Shown in pieces: positions 10,029 to 19,291 of a stretch of 64,000 nucleotides of DNA (position 1 is the first letter of the stretch; the number at the start of each line of letters is the position of its first letter). A program made the position numbers and the translations under genes. Below the pieces are notes generated by a model that saw nothing but the letters and a program-made list of their open reading frames with translations, was not told the DNA's origin and ran no database searches. This stretch comes from Pseudomonas sp. TNT3 (lineage in GTDB: Bacteria > Pseudomonadota > Gammaproteobacteria > Pseudomonadales > Pseudomonadaceae), in NCBI RefSeq assembly GCF_010095445.2, contig NZ_WFGV02000002.1:62001-126000 (forward strand), read 5' to 3'.

Positions 10029-10517
10029 ATGCGTACCAACACTCAGACCAAACGTGAGCTGGACAAGATAGATCGCAACATCCTGCGGATCCTGCAAGCG
10101 GACGGACGCATCTCGTTTACGGAGCTTGGGGAAAAGGTCGGGCTCTCGACCACGCCCTGTACCGAGCGGGTCCGGCGGCTGGAGCGCGAAGGGATCATCA
10201 TGGGCTACAACGCCCGACTCAATCCGCAACACCTCAAGGGGAGTCTTCTGGTGTTCGTAGAGATCAGCCTCGATTACAAATCCGGCGATACGTTCGAAGA
10301 ATTCCGGCGTGCGGTGCTGAAGCTGCCCCACGTATTGGAGTGCCACCTGGTGTCAGGAGATTTCGACTATCTGGTGAAGGCGCGAATTTCCGAGATGGCC
10401 TCGTACCGCAAATTGCTGGGCGACATCCTGCTCAAACTGCCGCATGTGCGCGAGTCCAAGAGTTATATCGTGATGGAAGAGGTTAAAGAGAGCTTGAGTT
10501 TGCCGATTCCGGATTGA
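10029..10517 (+). CDS. Lrp/AsnC family transcriptional regulator (DadR/Lrp type)
   Basis: 162 residues. N-terminal winged HTH about residues 10-70 (LDKIDRNILRILQADGRISFTELGEKVGLS) and a C-terminal RAM/ligand-binding domain about 75-155 (HVLECHLVSGDFDYLVKARI). The ATG at 10029 is preceded by GGAGG 11 nt upstream. It is divergent from dadA, the arrangement seen at PA5308/PA5304 in P. aeruginosa, where Lrp responds to L-alanine and activates dadAX. That function here is inferred from position. Confidence 0.9.
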   Translation: MRTNTQTKRELDKIDRNILRILQADGRISFTELGEKVGLSTTPCTERVRRLEREGIIMGYNARLNPQHLKGSLLVFVEISLDYKSGDTFEEFRRAVLKLPHVLECHLVSGDFDYLVKARISEMASYRKLLGDILLKLPHVRESKSYIVMEEVKESLSLPIPD

Positions 10518-10529
10518 GCTCCCACTGTT

Positions 10530-10554
10530 CGTTCCAACGCTCTGCGTGGGAACG
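10530..10554. repeat. Short REP-like hairpin
   Basis: The arms cgttccaacgc and gcgtgggaacg pair with one mismatch around tct. It lies between the convergent Lrp gene and the YkgJ-type gene. It resembles the half-palindromes of the Pseudomonas gttcccacgc repeat family and may serve both genes as a 3' stabiliser. Confidence 0.55.
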
Positions 10555-10562
10555 ATCAATGC

Positions 10563-10916
10563 CTAAACCAACACTTGCCGGGTCGACGCCATGTATTCAT
10601 GAATCTGCTTCTCGACCCGCGGATGAATCAGCTCCACCGGCCCGCGCCCATTGGGGCACGGCAAGGTTTTGGTAGTACCAAACAGTCGGCAAATCAACGG
10701 ACGCTCGTCATACACCGTGCAGCCATTCGGACCGAGGTGGACACAGTTGAGTTCATCCATCGCGGCATCCTGTTCCGCGCGGGTCTTGCGCGGCAGGCGG
10801 GACATTTCTTCCGGCGAAGTAGTCACCGGACCGCAGCAATCATGACAGCCGGGCACGCACTCGAAAGAGGGTATCTGCTGTCGCAGGGTGCGAATTTTCT
10901 GACTGTTGCAGCTCAT
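10563..10916 (-). CDS. YkgJ family cysteine-cluster protein
   Basis: 117 residues if translation starts at the ATG 10914-10916 (MSCNSQKIRTL). An upstream TTG would give 128. Cysteines form the YkgJ zinc- or iron-sulphur-like pattern CVPGCHDCCGP, then LNCVHLGPNGCTVYDERPLICRLFG and LPCPNG, the signature Cx(2)CC plus CxxY/F and RPxxCR. Function is unknown beyond probable metal binding. It is convergent with the Lrp gene and divergent from the FAD oxidoreductase. No strong ribosome site is visible for either start. Confidence 0.8.
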   Translation of the reverse strand: MSCNSQKIRTLRQQIPSFECVPGCHDCCGPVTTSPEEMSRLPRKTRAEQDAAMDELNCVHLGPNGCTVYDERPLICRLFGTTKTLPCPNGRGPVELIHPRVEKQIHEYMASTRQVLV

Positions 10917-11063
10917 CGAAGCGATGACCGATTGCGAAATAGAGCGCAATTCTGACGCAAAAACCCCGATCCAGACAGCAGCAACCGACCAGTGTTGCCC
11001 GTGCTTGAAGGTCCGGCTTATGCTCCGTCAAATTTTCCAAACACAAGAATCAGGAACACGCAC

Positions 11064-12377
11064 ATGAATGCCCGTGCCCAGCAACCTGCTCCTGGCCATC
11101 AGCACACGGCCTCTTACTACGCCGCCAGCAGCCTGCCGCAGCCTGATCTACCGATGCTCGAAGGCGAAGTGGTCACCGATGTGTGCGTGGTCGGCGGCGG
11201 GTTTTCCGGGTTGAACACCGCGCTTGAACTGGCTGATCGGGGCTTCAATGTGGTGCTGCTTGAAGCCCGCAAGATTGGCTGGGGTGCCAGCGGACGCAAC
11301 GGTGGGCAATTGATTCGCGGCGTCGGCCACGGCCTCGATCAATTTACCAACGTGATCGGCGCGGACGGTGTGCGCCAGATGAAGCTCATGGGGCTGGAAG
11401 CCGTGGAAATCGTCCGTCAACGCGTCGAGCGCTTCCAGATTCCGTGTGACCTGACCTGGGGCTATTGCGATCTGGCGAACAAGCCAGGTGATCTGGAAGG
11501 TTTCGCTGAAGACGCCGCAGAATTGCGCAGCCTCGGCTATCGCTACGAAACCCGCCTGCTGCAAGCCAATGAAATGCACTCGGTGGTAGGGTCGGACCGC
11601 TACGTCGGCGGCCTGATCGACATGGGCTCCGGGCATTTGCATCCACTCAATCTGGCGCTTGGCGAAGCGGCGGCCGCCCAGCAACTCGGAGTGAAGCTGT
11701 TCGAGCAATCAACGGTGACGCGCATCGACTACGGCCCAGAGGTGAAGGTTCATACCGCCCACGGGTCGGTACGCGCCAAAACGCTGGTGCTAGGCTGCAA
11801 TGCCTACCTCAATGATTTGAATCCCGATCTCAGTGGCAAAGTGCTGCCCGCCGGCAGCTACATCATCGCCACCGAACCCTTGAGCGAAGAACAGGCCCAT
11901 GCGCTACTGCCGCAAAATATGGCGGTGTGTGATCAACGGGTGGCGCTGGATTACTACCGCCTCTCGGCAGACCGACGCTTGCTGTTTGGCGGCGCCTGCC
12001 ACTATTCAGGACGCGATCCGAAAGACATCGCCGCGTACATGCGACCGAAGATGCTCGAGGTGTTTCCACAATTGGGCGATGTGAAGATCGATTTTCAGTG
12101 GGGCGGCATGATCGGCATCGGCGCCAACCGCCTGCCGCAGATCGGCCGGCTCAAGGAGCAGCCGAATGTGTATTACGCCCAGGCTTACTCGGGGCATGGA
12201 GTGAATGCCACGCACTTGGCGGGCAAGTTGTTGGCTGAGGCGATCAGTGGTCAACAGGGTGGTGGGTTCGATCTGTTTGCCAAAGTGCCGCATATCACGT
12301 TCCCGGGCGGTAAGCATTTACGCTCACCGTTGTTGGCGCTGGGAATGATGTGGCATCGACTTAAAGAGTTGGTTTGA
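11064..12377 (+). CDS. FAD-dependent oxidoreductase, PuuB/PauB (gamma-glutamylputrescine oxidase) type
   Basis: 437 residues from the ATG at 11064 with AGGAAC 6 nt upstream. The N-terminal FAD Rossmann motif VCVVGGGFSGLNTALELADRG lies near residue 37, then GWGASGRNGGQLIRG, and the C-terminal YYAQAYSGHGVNATHLAGK closes the DAO fold. The family oxidises glutamylated polyamines. PA5309 at the matching place is PauB4. With the aldehyde dehydrogenase at 17570 it would turn gamma-glutamylputrescine into gamma-glutamyl-GABA. Exact substrate is not determinable from sequence. Confidence 0.87.
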   Translation: MNARAQQPAPGHQHTASYYAASSLPQPDLPMLEGEVVTDVCVVGGGFSGLNTALELADRGFNVVLLEARKIGWGASGRNGGQLIRGVGHGLDQFTNVIGADGVRQMKLMGLEAVEIVRQRVERFQIPCDLTWGYCDLANKPGDLEGFAEDAAELRSLGYRYETRLLQANEMHSVVGSDRYVGGLIDMGSGHLHPLNLALGEAAAAQQLGVKLFEQSTVTRIDYGPEVKVHTAHGSVRAKTLVLGCNAYLNDLNPDLSGKVLPAGSYIIATEPLSEEQAHALLPQNMAVCDQRVALDYYRLSADRRLLFGGACHYSGRDPKDIAAYMRPKMLEVFPQLGDVKIDFQWGGMIGIGANRLPQIGRLKEQPNVYYAQAYSGHGVNATHLAGKLLAEAISGQQGGGFDLFAKVPHITFPGGKHLRSPLLALGMMWHRLKELV

Positions 12378-12403
12378 CTGGTTAGCTGCAGACTTACCGG
12401 CCT

Positions 12404-12495
12404 CATCGCGGGCAAGCCCGCTCCCACAGCTTCAGAGCTGTTCACATAATATGTGTACGCCGCAAATTCTTGTGGGAGCGGGCTTGCCCGCGATG
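12404..12495. repeat. REP palindrome, perfect 25-bp inverted repeat
   Basis: 12404-12428 (catcgcgggcaagcccgctc onward) and 12471-12495 are exact reverse complements around a 42-nt loop. It lies between the convergent FAD oxidoreductase and DUF1127 genes. It belongs to the gcgggcttgcccgcgatg family of REP elements, the only copy of that subtype I see in the window. Confidence 0.9.
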
Positions 12496-12519
12496 GCGAT
12501 CGGAAGAACAGCACAAAAC

Positions 12520-12765
12520 TCAGATCCGCCAGAAGGGTTTAAGCCCCTCCTCCCGCGCCTGCTCCCGACTCAGTCCGACATCCTTCAACTGCTCCGGCGT
12601 CAAGTCCAGCAACGCCTTGCGCGTGTGCAAACGGTGCCAGAACAAGTCCCAGCGACTCAGGCAGGACGGCGCATTGCGCAACATCGCCTCGCGCGTGCCG
12701 TTTTTTTGCCCTGCCGCCAGTTCCTGACTGTGTAACGTCAGCCGCACATCGCTCAAGCCGTTCAT
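12520..12765 (-). CDS. DUF1127 domain protein (YjiS-like small protein)
   Basis: 81 residues. The C-terminal half carries the DUF1127 signature: WHRLHTRKALLDLTPEQLKDVGLSREQAREEGLKPFW, an Arg-rich helix followed by L-x-L-T-x-x-x-L-x-D-x-G. AGGAGC precedes the ATG. DUF1127 proteins are small, basic and often RNA-associated; some regulate phosphate or metabolic adaptation in alphaproteobacteria. It is divergent from the MocR gene, 179 nt away, and could be its target (inference). Confidence 0.85.
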   Translation of the reverse strand: MNGLSDVRLTLHSQELAAGQKNGTREAMLRNAPSCLSRWDLFWHRLHTRKALLDLTPEQLKDVGLSREQAREEGLKPFWRI

Positions 12766-12944
12766 TTTGATTGCTCCTGTTTACTTGGGTAGCCAGAGCT
12801 TTCATGATGCGCGGGAGGCGAAAAGCAATACAGATTCAGCGACCCTGTATTAACTCCATACAGATTTCGCATTTAAGCGTCTGAATCCAATATTTTCGTC
12901 TCATCTGTACTGGTTAACCGAATCACCCACACCGAGACTGCGCC

Positions 12945-14378
12945 ATGACCCTTTACGTCAACCTCGCCGAATTGCTCGGCACGCGTATTGAACAGGGCTT
13001 CTATCGCCCCGGTGACCGGCTGCCGTCGGTGCGGGCATTGAGTGTCGAGCACGGCGTGAGCTTGAGCACGGTGCAGCAAGCCTATCGGGTGCTGGAAGAC
13101 AGCGGATTGGCAATGCCGAAACCCAAATCCGGCTACTTCGTTCCAGTCAGTCGTGACCTGCCGGAGCTGCCGGCGATCGGCCGACCCGCTCAGCGCCCGG
13201 TGGATATCTCCCAGTGGGACCAGGTGCTGGAGCTCATTCGCGCAGTACCGCGAAAGGATGTGGTGCAACTGGGCCGGGGCATGCCCGATATCACCACCCC
13301 GACCATGAAACCCTTGCTGCGCAGCCTCGCCCGAATCAGCCGTCGGCAGGACATGCCCGGCCTGTACTACGACAACATTCACGGCACGCTCGAATTGCGC
13401 GAGCAGATTGCACGCTTGATGCTCGACTCCGGTTGCCAGTTAAGTGCCGCCGAGCTGGTGGTGACAACTGGCTGCCACGAAGCCCTGTCCACCAGCATTC
13501 GCGCGATTTGCGAGCCGGGTGACATCGTGGCGGTGGATTCGCCGAGCTTTCATGGCGCCATGCAAACCCTCAAGGGTCTGGGCATGAAGGCCCTGGAGAT
13601 TCCCACGGATCCGCTCACCGGGATCAGCCTCGATGCGCTCGAACTGGCTTTGGAACAATGGCCGATCAAGGTCATACAGCTGACCCCCAACTGCAACAAC
13701 CCGCTGGGCTACATCATGCCGGAGTCACGCAAACGGGCGTTGTTGACCCTCGCACAGCGTTTCGACGTGGCAATCATCGAGGACGATGTGTATGGCGAAC
13801 TGGCCTACACCTATCCACGTCCGCGCACGATCAAATCCTTCGACGAAGACGGCCGCGTCCTGCTGTGCAGTTCGTTTTCCAAAACCCTGGCGCCCGGATT
13901 GCGCATCGGCTGGGTGGCGCCGGGGCGCTATCTGGAACGCGTGCTGCACATGAAATACATCAGCACCGGTTCAACGGCTCCGCAGCCGCAAATCGCGATA
14001 GCAGAATTCCTCAAGGCAGGACACTTCGAGCCGCATTTGCGACGGATGCGCACACAATATCAACGCAATCGCGACTTGATGATTGACTGGGTCACACGCT
14101 ATTTCCCGGCCGGTACTCGCGCCAGTCGGCCCCAGGGCAGCTTCATGCTCTGGGTCGAATTGCCGGAGGGGTTCGACACCCTGAAACTGAATCGCGCGCT
14201 GCACGATGAAGGCGTACAGATTGCCGTCGGAAGCATTTTTTCCGCCTCGGGCAAATACCGCAATTGTTTGCGGATGAACTACGCTGCCAAACCGACGCCC
14301 CTGATCGAAGAAGCTGTTCGCAAGGTGGGCGCGGCGGCCATCAAGCTGCTGGCAGAAACTGACGGCAACAACGACTGA
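12945..14378 (+). CDS. MocR-type GntR regulator with aminotransferase-like domain
   Basis: 477 residues. A GntR winged HTH covers residues 1-75 (RIEQGFYRPGDRLPSVRALSVEHGVSLSTVQQAYRVLED), joined by a linker to a fold-type I aminotransferase domain. The PLP lysine is in SSFSKTLAPGLRIGW and the cofactor-contacting Asn/Asp in QLTPNCNNPLG and IEDDVYGEL. MocR proteins use PLP adducts as effector signals rather than for catalysis. The target is unknown; the flanking DUF1127 gene is divergent, a common MocR arrangement. Upstream, a TGTAT...ATACAG pair at 12830-12870 near the promoter could be an operator (weak). Confidence 0.9.
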   Translation: MTLYVNLAELLGTRIEQGFYRPGDRLPSVRALSVEHGVSLSTVQQAYRVLEDSGLAMPKPKSGYFVPVSRDLPELPAIGRPAQRPVDISQWDQVLELIRAVPRKDVVQLGRGMPDITTPTMKPLLRSLARISRRQDMPGLYYDNIHGTLELREQIARLMLDSGCQLSAAELVVTTGCHEALSTSIRAICEPGDIVAVDSPSFHGAMQTLKGLGMKALEIPTDPLTGISLDALELALEQWPIKVIQLTPNCNNPLGYIMPESRKRALLTLAQRFDVAIIEDDVYGELAYTYPRPRTIKSFDEDGRVLLCSSFSKTLAPGLRIGWVAPGRYLERVLHMKYISTGSTAPQPQIAIAEFLKAGHFEPHLRRMRTQYQRNRDLMIDWVTRYFPAGTRASRPQGSFMLWVELPEGFDTLKLNRALHDEGVQIAVGSIFSASGKYRNCLRMNYAAKPTPLIEEAVRKVGAAAIKLLAETDGNND

Positions 14379-14438
14379 CCTTTATCCGGAAACCAGCGTC
14401 CATATGCCGACCCCAGCCGCCAAACGGAACGACCCTAC

Positions 14439-16010
14439 GTGAGAGCCAGACAGCCTCTGCTCGCTTTTCTGATATTCGCCTTGCTGCTCCTGAGCGGCTG
14501 TACCAGCTTCGATGTTCAACGCGAACCAAGCCAGGCGCTGCCCGCAAGCGATTCGTCGTTTGGTCGTTCAATTCAGGCTCAGGCCGCGCCCTACGAAGGG
14601 AAGTCGGGCTTTCGTTTGCTCACCAATAGCAGCGAAGCCTTCATGGCCCGCGCCGAGCTGATCCGCAACGCCCAGAGCAGTCTTGATCTGCAGTACTACA
14701 TCGTCCATGACGGCATCAGCACCCGCATGCTGGTGGAGGAATTGTTGAAGGCGGCCGACCGTGGCGTGCGGGTGAGAATCCTGCTCGACGACACCACCAG
14801 CGATGGTCTGGACTGGACTATTGCCACGTTGGCAGCGCATCCACACATCCAGATCCGCCTGTTCAATCCGCTGCACCTGGGGCGTGCAACAGGCGTCACG
14901 CGGGCCATGGGCCGGCTGCTCAATCTGTCGCAGCAACACCGACGCATGCACAACAAATTGTGGCTGGCGGACAACAGCGTGGCCATCGTTGGCGGTCGCA
15001 ATCTGGGTGACGAGTATTTCGACGCCGAGCCCAATCTGAATTTCACCGACATCGACATGCTCAGCGTCGGCCCGGTTGCCGAACAGCTCGGTCACAGCTT
15101 CGATCAATACTGGAACAGCGCGCTGAGCAAACCCATCGAGGCATTCCTGTCCAGCAAACCGACGCAGAAAGACCTGCAAGATACCCGGATGCAACTGGAA
15201 GCATCGCTGCAAGAAACCCGCAAGCAGAACCATGCGCTGTATCAGCAACTGATGACCTACACCACCCATCCGCGTCTGGATATCTGGCGTCGGGAGCTGA
15301 TCTGGGCCTGGAACCAGGCATTGTGGGACGCACCGAGCAAGGTCCTGGCCAAGGGAGACCCCGACCCGCATCTGCTGCTGACCACTCAGTTGGCACCCGA
15401 GCTCAGGGGTGTGAGCAAAGAGCTGATCATGATTTCGGCTTACTTCGTTCCGGGCCAGCCTGGATTGGTGTACCTGACCGGTCGTGCCGATGCCGGCGTC
15501 TCGGTGAGCCTGCTGACCAACTCACTGGAGGCCACTGACGTACCGGCGGTGCATGGCGGTTATGCGCCTTATCGCAAGGCGCTGCTGGAGCACGGCGTGA
15601 AGCTGTATGAATTGCGCCGCCAGCCTGGCGAAGGTGGCGGCAGCGGACCGCATATTTTCTACAGCAAATCCTATCGGGGCTCTGACTCCAGCCTGCACAG
15701 CAAGGCGATGATTTTCGATCAGCAGAAATCCTTTATCGGCTCGTTCAATTTCGATCCGCGCTCGGTGTTATGGAACACCGAAGTCGGGGTGTTGGTGGAC
15801 AGCCCCGAGCTCGCCGCACATGTGCGCAGATCAGCACTGGAAGGGATGGCGCCGCCCCTGAGTTATCAGGTGAAACTGGTCGATGATCGCCTCGTCTGGG
15901 AGACAGAAGACGATGGCAAGATGCACGTCCTGACCAAGGAACCGGGCAGTATGTGGCGCCGCTTCAACGCCTGGTTCAGTACGGCAGTCGGCCTGGAAAG
16001 GATGTTGTGA
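14439..16010 (+). CDS. Phospholipase D family lipoprotein (cardiolipin synthase-like)
   Basis: 523 residues from a GTG start 60 nt after the MocR gene. The N-terminal signal ends in the lipobox LLSGC at about residue 21, so it is a predicted lipoprotein. Two HKD motifs are intact: HNKLWLADNSVAIVGGRN near residue 171 and HSKAMIFDQQKSFIGSFNFD near 421. Each has the downstream G-G/S-x-N. This duplicated PLD fold suggests phosphatidyl transfer or phosphodiesterase activity at the envelope. It resembles ClsC-type or YmdC-type proteins. Substrate is unknown. Confidence 0.88.
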   Translation: MRARQPLLAFLIFALLLLSGCTSFDVQREPSQALPASDSSFGRSIQAQAAPYEGKSGFRLLTNSSEAFMARAELIRNAQSSLDLQYYIVHDGISTRMLVEELLKAADRGVRVRILLDDTTSDGLDWTIATLAAHPHIQIRLFNPLHLGRATGVTRAMGRLLNLSQQHRRMHNKLWLADNSVAIVGGRNLGDEYFDAEPNLNFTDIDMLSVGPVAEQLGHSFDQYWNSALSKPIEAFLSSKPTQKDLQDTRMQLEASLQETRKQNHALYQQLMTYTTHPRLDIWRRELIWAWNQALWDAPSKVLAKGDPDPHLLLTTQLAPELRGVSKELIMISAYFVPGQPGLVYLTGRADAGVSVSLLTNSLEATDVPAVHGGYAPYRKALLEHGVKLYELRRQPGEGGGSGPHIFYSKSYRGSDSSLHSKAMIFDQQKSFIGSFNFDPRSVLWNTEVGVLVDSPELAAHVRRSALEGMAPPLSYQVKLVDDRLVWETEDDGKMHVLTKEPGSMWRRFNAWFSTAVGLERML

Positions 16011-16042
16011 CCGCAGTCCTGTAACAGCCTGCGCTTGGCCGC

Positions 16043-16140
16043 TATGTGGCGAGGGGATTTATCCCCGTTCGGCTGCGCAGCAGTCGTAAGATGTTGGGGC
16101 CGCTGCGCGACCCAACGGGGATAAATCCCCTCACCACATA
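16043..16140. repeat. REP-type palindrome (gaggggatttatcccc family)
   Basis: A left arm tatgtggcgaggggatttat and its reverse complement at about 16114-16140 flank ggctgcgcagcagtcg / cgctgcgcgaccc internal arms. One mismatch in the outer arm. It lies between the convergent PLD and MFS genes. The same family recurs inside 17353-17520. Confidence 0.88.
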
Positions 16141-16166
16141 GCAGCCGGACGCCAGGTGCTACGGGT

Positions 16167-17309
16167 TTACGCGGGCTGTACGGCGCCAAATGCACCTTGT
16201 CGCAACAGTAGAATCACTAATCCGAACGCCCCCGCCGCCATTAACAACGGCAGCGCGTGGCCGCTGATCCACTGGCTGCCCGCACCCGCGGCCAGTGGCC
16301 CGATCAGGCAACCGATCCCCCACAATTGCGCGATATGGGCGTTAGCGCGGACCAGCGCATCATCACGATAGCGTTCACCGATGAGAATCAGCGACAAGGT
16401 GAACAGACCGCCCGCGCTGGCACCAAACAGTACCCATAACGGCCAGATCAGCAGCGTATCGATCAACAGCGGGATCGCCAGGCTGGACACCAACAGAATC
16501 ACCGCACAACCGGTGAACAACGTGCGCCTCGACAAGCGATCCGCCAGCGCGCCAATCGGCAACTGCAGCAGGGCATCGCCCACGACCACGGTGCTGACCA
16601 TCGCCAGGGCGATTTCGGTTGTGAACCCCTGCCGCAGGCAATAAACCGGCAACAAGGTCAGGATCATTGCTTCGAACGCCGCAAACAGTGAGACCGCCCA
16701 GGCGATCGCAGGCAATCCGCGACAGAAGCCGAGCAAATCCTTGAAGGTCACGCTGCATGCTTCGCTGGTGGGCGCCCCGCTACGGCCCAGCAACAGGAAC
16801 GGTGCCGCCGTCAGCAAGCCGACGCCGACCCAGAAACCATAATCGTGATCAGTCCCCACGGCGCCCAGCAACAACGGCCCTGCCAGCTGACTTAATGCGT
16901 AGGCGCTGCCATAGAGTGCCACCAGGCGTCCACGCCATTGCTCGACCACGAGTTGATTGATCCAGCTTTCGCCAAGGATGAACACGAGGGTCAGGATCAC
17001 CCCGATCATCAGCCGCAGCACCAGCCAGACGGGATAACTGGGCAATATCGCCAGCAAACCGATGGACAGCGCACCGGCCCAAAGGCAAAGACGCATCAGA
17101 TTGGCCGTACCCAGACGCGCCGCCAGATGGCTGGAAATCTTCGCCCCCAGCAATACGCCAATCGCCGGCATTGCTGCCATGACACCGATCGCGAACGAGC
17201 CGTAACCCCAGTTTTCCAGGCGAAACGACACCAACGGCATACTGACGCCCAAGGCCAGGCCAACACTCAAGACAGACGCCAACACGGCGAAATATGTCGC
17301 CCAACGCAT
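16167..17309 (-). CDS. MFS transporter (YcaD-like)
   Basis: 380 residues with about 12 hydrophobic segments. The loop between helices 2 and 3 carries AARLGTANLMRLCLWAGA, and the second-half counterpart is GALADRLSRRTLFTGCA, the MFS GxLaDrxGRr motif. An inner-membrane secondary transporter of unknown substrate; its short length and motif placement suit the YcaD/YfkF group. ORF start ATG at 17307-17309. It is flanked by REP elements on both sides and appears monocistronic. Confidence 0.85.
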   Translation of the reverse strand: MRWATYFAVLASVLSVGLALGVSMPLVSFRLENWGYGSFAIGVMAAMPAIGVLLGAKISSHLAARLGTANLMRLCLWAGALSIGLLAILPSYPVWLVLRLMIGVILTLVFILGESWINQLVVEQWRGRLVALYGSAYALSQLAGPLLLGAVGTDHDYGFWVGVGLLTAAPFLLLGRSGAPTSEACSVTFKDLLGFCRGLPAIAWAVSLFAAFEAMILTLLPVYCLRQGFTTEIALAMVSTVVVGDALLQLPIGALADRLSRRTLFTGCAVILLVSSLAIPLLIDTLLIWPLWVLFGASAGGLFTLSLILIGERYRDDALVRANAHIAQLWGIGCLIGPLAAGAGSQWISGHALPLLMAAGAFGLVILLLRQGAFGAVQPA

Positions 17310-17352
17310 GCTCCACGCTCCTGTGGATATTATTTTTCAGACGGCACAAAAC

Positions 17353-17520
17353 AGTGTGGGAGCGGGCCTTTGTGGCGAGGGGATTTATCCCCGCTGGGTC
17401 GCGCAGCGACCCCAAAACCTGCAACAACGCAGTATCAAACACACCGCGTGTACTGGTTTTGCGACTGCTTCGCAGCCGAACGGGGATAAATCCCCTCACC
17501 ACAAAAGCTCGCTCCCACAG
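17353..17520. repeat. Composite (nested) REP palindrome
   Basis: The outer arms are gtgtgggagcggg at 17354 and gctcgctcccacag ending 17520. Just inside them lies a second family, tgtggcgaggggatttatcc near 17371 and its complement ending about 17504, and inside that cgcagcgacc/gcttcgcagc arms. Two REP families are nested in one cruciform between divergent-in-tandem minus-strand genes. Confidence 0.85.
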
Positions 17521-17569
17521 GGGATCTTCGTTGTATTCAGCCCCGGTTTTCACCGGGGGCTGCTACAAA

Positions 17570-19063
17570 TTACAACTTGATCCAGGTCGCCTTCAGTTCG
17601 GTGTATTTGTCGAAGGCGTGCAGCGATTTGTCGCGACCGTTGCCCGACTGTTTGAAGCCACCGAACGGCGCGGTCATGTCGCCGCCATCGTATTGGTTGA
17701 CCCAGACGCTACCGGCGCGCAGCGCCTTGGCGGTCAGGTGAGCCTTGGAGATGTCGGCAGTCCAAACGGCAGCGGCCAAACCGTACGGTGTGTCGTTGGC
17801 AATCTGGACCGCTTCTTCCGCGCTATCAAAGGTGATAACCGACAGTACCGGGCCGAAAATCTCTTCCTGGGCGATCTTCATCGCATTGCTGACGCCATCG
17901 AAAATCGTCGGTTCAACGTAGGTGCCACCGGTTTCCTGAAGAATGCGCTTGCCACCGGCGACCAGTTTGGCGCCGTCGGCATGACCGGATTCGATGTACG
18001 ACAGCACGGTGTTCATCTGCTGGGTATCCACCAGCGCGCCAACGTTGGTCGCTGGGTCCAGAGGATTGCCCGGCTTCCAGGTTTTCAGTGCCTCGATCAC
18101 CAGCGGCAGGAATTTGTCCTTGATCGAACGCTCGACCAACAGACGGGAACCGGCGGTGCAGACCTCACCCTGGTTGAAGGCGATGGCGCCGGCAGCCGAT
18201 TCGGCGGCCGCTTGCAGGTCCGGGGCATCGGCGAACACGATGTTCGGGCTCTTGCCGCCGGCTTCCAGCCAGACGCGCTTCATGTTCGACTCGCCGGAGT
18301 AGATCAACAATTGCTTGGCAATCTTGGTCGAACCGGTGAACACCAGCGTGTCGACATCGTTGTGCAGGGCCAAGGCCTTGCCGACGGTGTGACCGTAGCC
18401 TGGCAGGACGTTCAGCACGCCTTTCGGAATACCGGCTTCCACGGCCAGCGCAGCGATGCGAATGGCAGTCAGAGGGGATTTTTCGGACGGCTTGAGGATC
18501 ACCGAGTTACCGGTGGACAGGGCCGGGCCGAGTTTCCAGCAGGCCATCATCAACGGGAAGTTCCACGGCACGATCGCGCCCACAACACCGACCGGCTCGC
18601 GAGTAACCAGACCCAACTGATCATGGGGGGTAGCGGCAACTTCGTCGTAGATTTTGTCGATGGCTTCACCGCTCCAGCTCAGGGCTTGCGCCGCGCCTGG
18701 AACGTCGATGTACAGGGAATCACTGATGGGCTTGCCCATGTCCAGCGTTTCAAGCAGCGCCAACTCTTCGGCGTGCTGTTTCAACAGGCCGGCGAAACGA
18801 ATCATCGTGGCTTTGCGTTTGGTCGGCGCCAGGCGCGACCAGACGCCGGAATTGAACGTGGCGCGGGCGTTTTCAACAGCGCGCTGGGCATCGGCGGCGT
18901 CACAGCTGGCGATCTTGCCCAGCAGACGACCATCGACCGGGCTGATGCACTCGAAGGTTTCGGCGGAGACAGCATCGGTGTATTCGCCATTGATGTAGGC
19001 GCGGCCTTCGATCTTCAGATCGCGAGCACGTTGTTCCCAATCGGCACGAGTCAGGGTGGTCAT
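17570..19063 (-). CDS. Aldehyde dehydrogenase, PuuC/PauC (KauB) type
   Basis: 497 residues from the ATG at 19061-19063, chosen because GGAGGA lies 7 nt upstream; an upstream frame extension has no such support. NAD(P)-dependent oxidation of aminoaldehydes such as gamma-glutamyl-aminobutyraldehyde or 4-guanidinobutyraldehyde. Visible are the cofactor/general-base block LEAGGKSPNIVF (catalytic Glu), FNQGEVCTAGSR (nucleophile Cys) and PWNFPLMMACWKLGPAL. PA5312 at the matching place is KauB/PauC. It would act after the FAD oxidase at 11064 in polyamine breakdown. The divergent cupin gene starts 228 nt away. Confidence 0.92.
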   Translation of the reverse strand: MTTLTRADWEQRARDLKIEGRAYINGEYTDAVSAETFECISPVDGRLLGKIASCDAADAQRAVENARATFNSGVWSRLAPTKRKATMIRFAGLLKQHAEELALLETLDMGKPISDSLYIDVPGAAQALSWSGEAIDKIYDEVAATPHDQLGLVTREPVGVVGAIVPWNFPLMMACWKLGPALSTGNSVILKPSEKSPLTAIRIAALAVEAGIPKGVLNVLPGYGHTVGKALALHNDVDTLVFTGSTKIAKQLLIYSGESNMKRVWLEAGGKSPNIVFADAPDLQAAAESAAGAIAFNQGEVCTAGSRLLVERSIKDKFLPLVIEALKTWKPGNPLDPATNVGALVDTQQMNTVLSYIESGHADGAKLVAGGKRILQETGGTYVEPTIFDGVSNAMKIAQEEIFGPVLSVITFDSAEEAVQIANDTPYGLAAAVWTADISKAHLTAKALRAGSVWVNQYDGGDMTAPFGGFKQSGNGRDKSLHAFDKYTELKATWIKL

Positions 19064-19291
19064 ACGAGTGTCCTCCTCTTGTTGAATACGAGCGCCCAGC
19101 GTTCTTCGCAGACGCTCACAGGAATTCTGCCCGGCCAGCCAGCGTGTTCGGCCAAAGGCAACCGCCACCCTAAACCAGCGACAGGTGAAGTTTCAATATA
19201 TTTGACATAAGGCCGGCAAACGGCCTTGCGATGTTCATTTTAATAAACATAGACTTTGCGCTTTCCAACGCAATCACTGGGGATTACAACA

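Noticed and set aside
17294..19210. 638-codon plus-strand frame
   Set aside because: Shadow of the aldehyde dehydrogenase; it also runs through a REP element.
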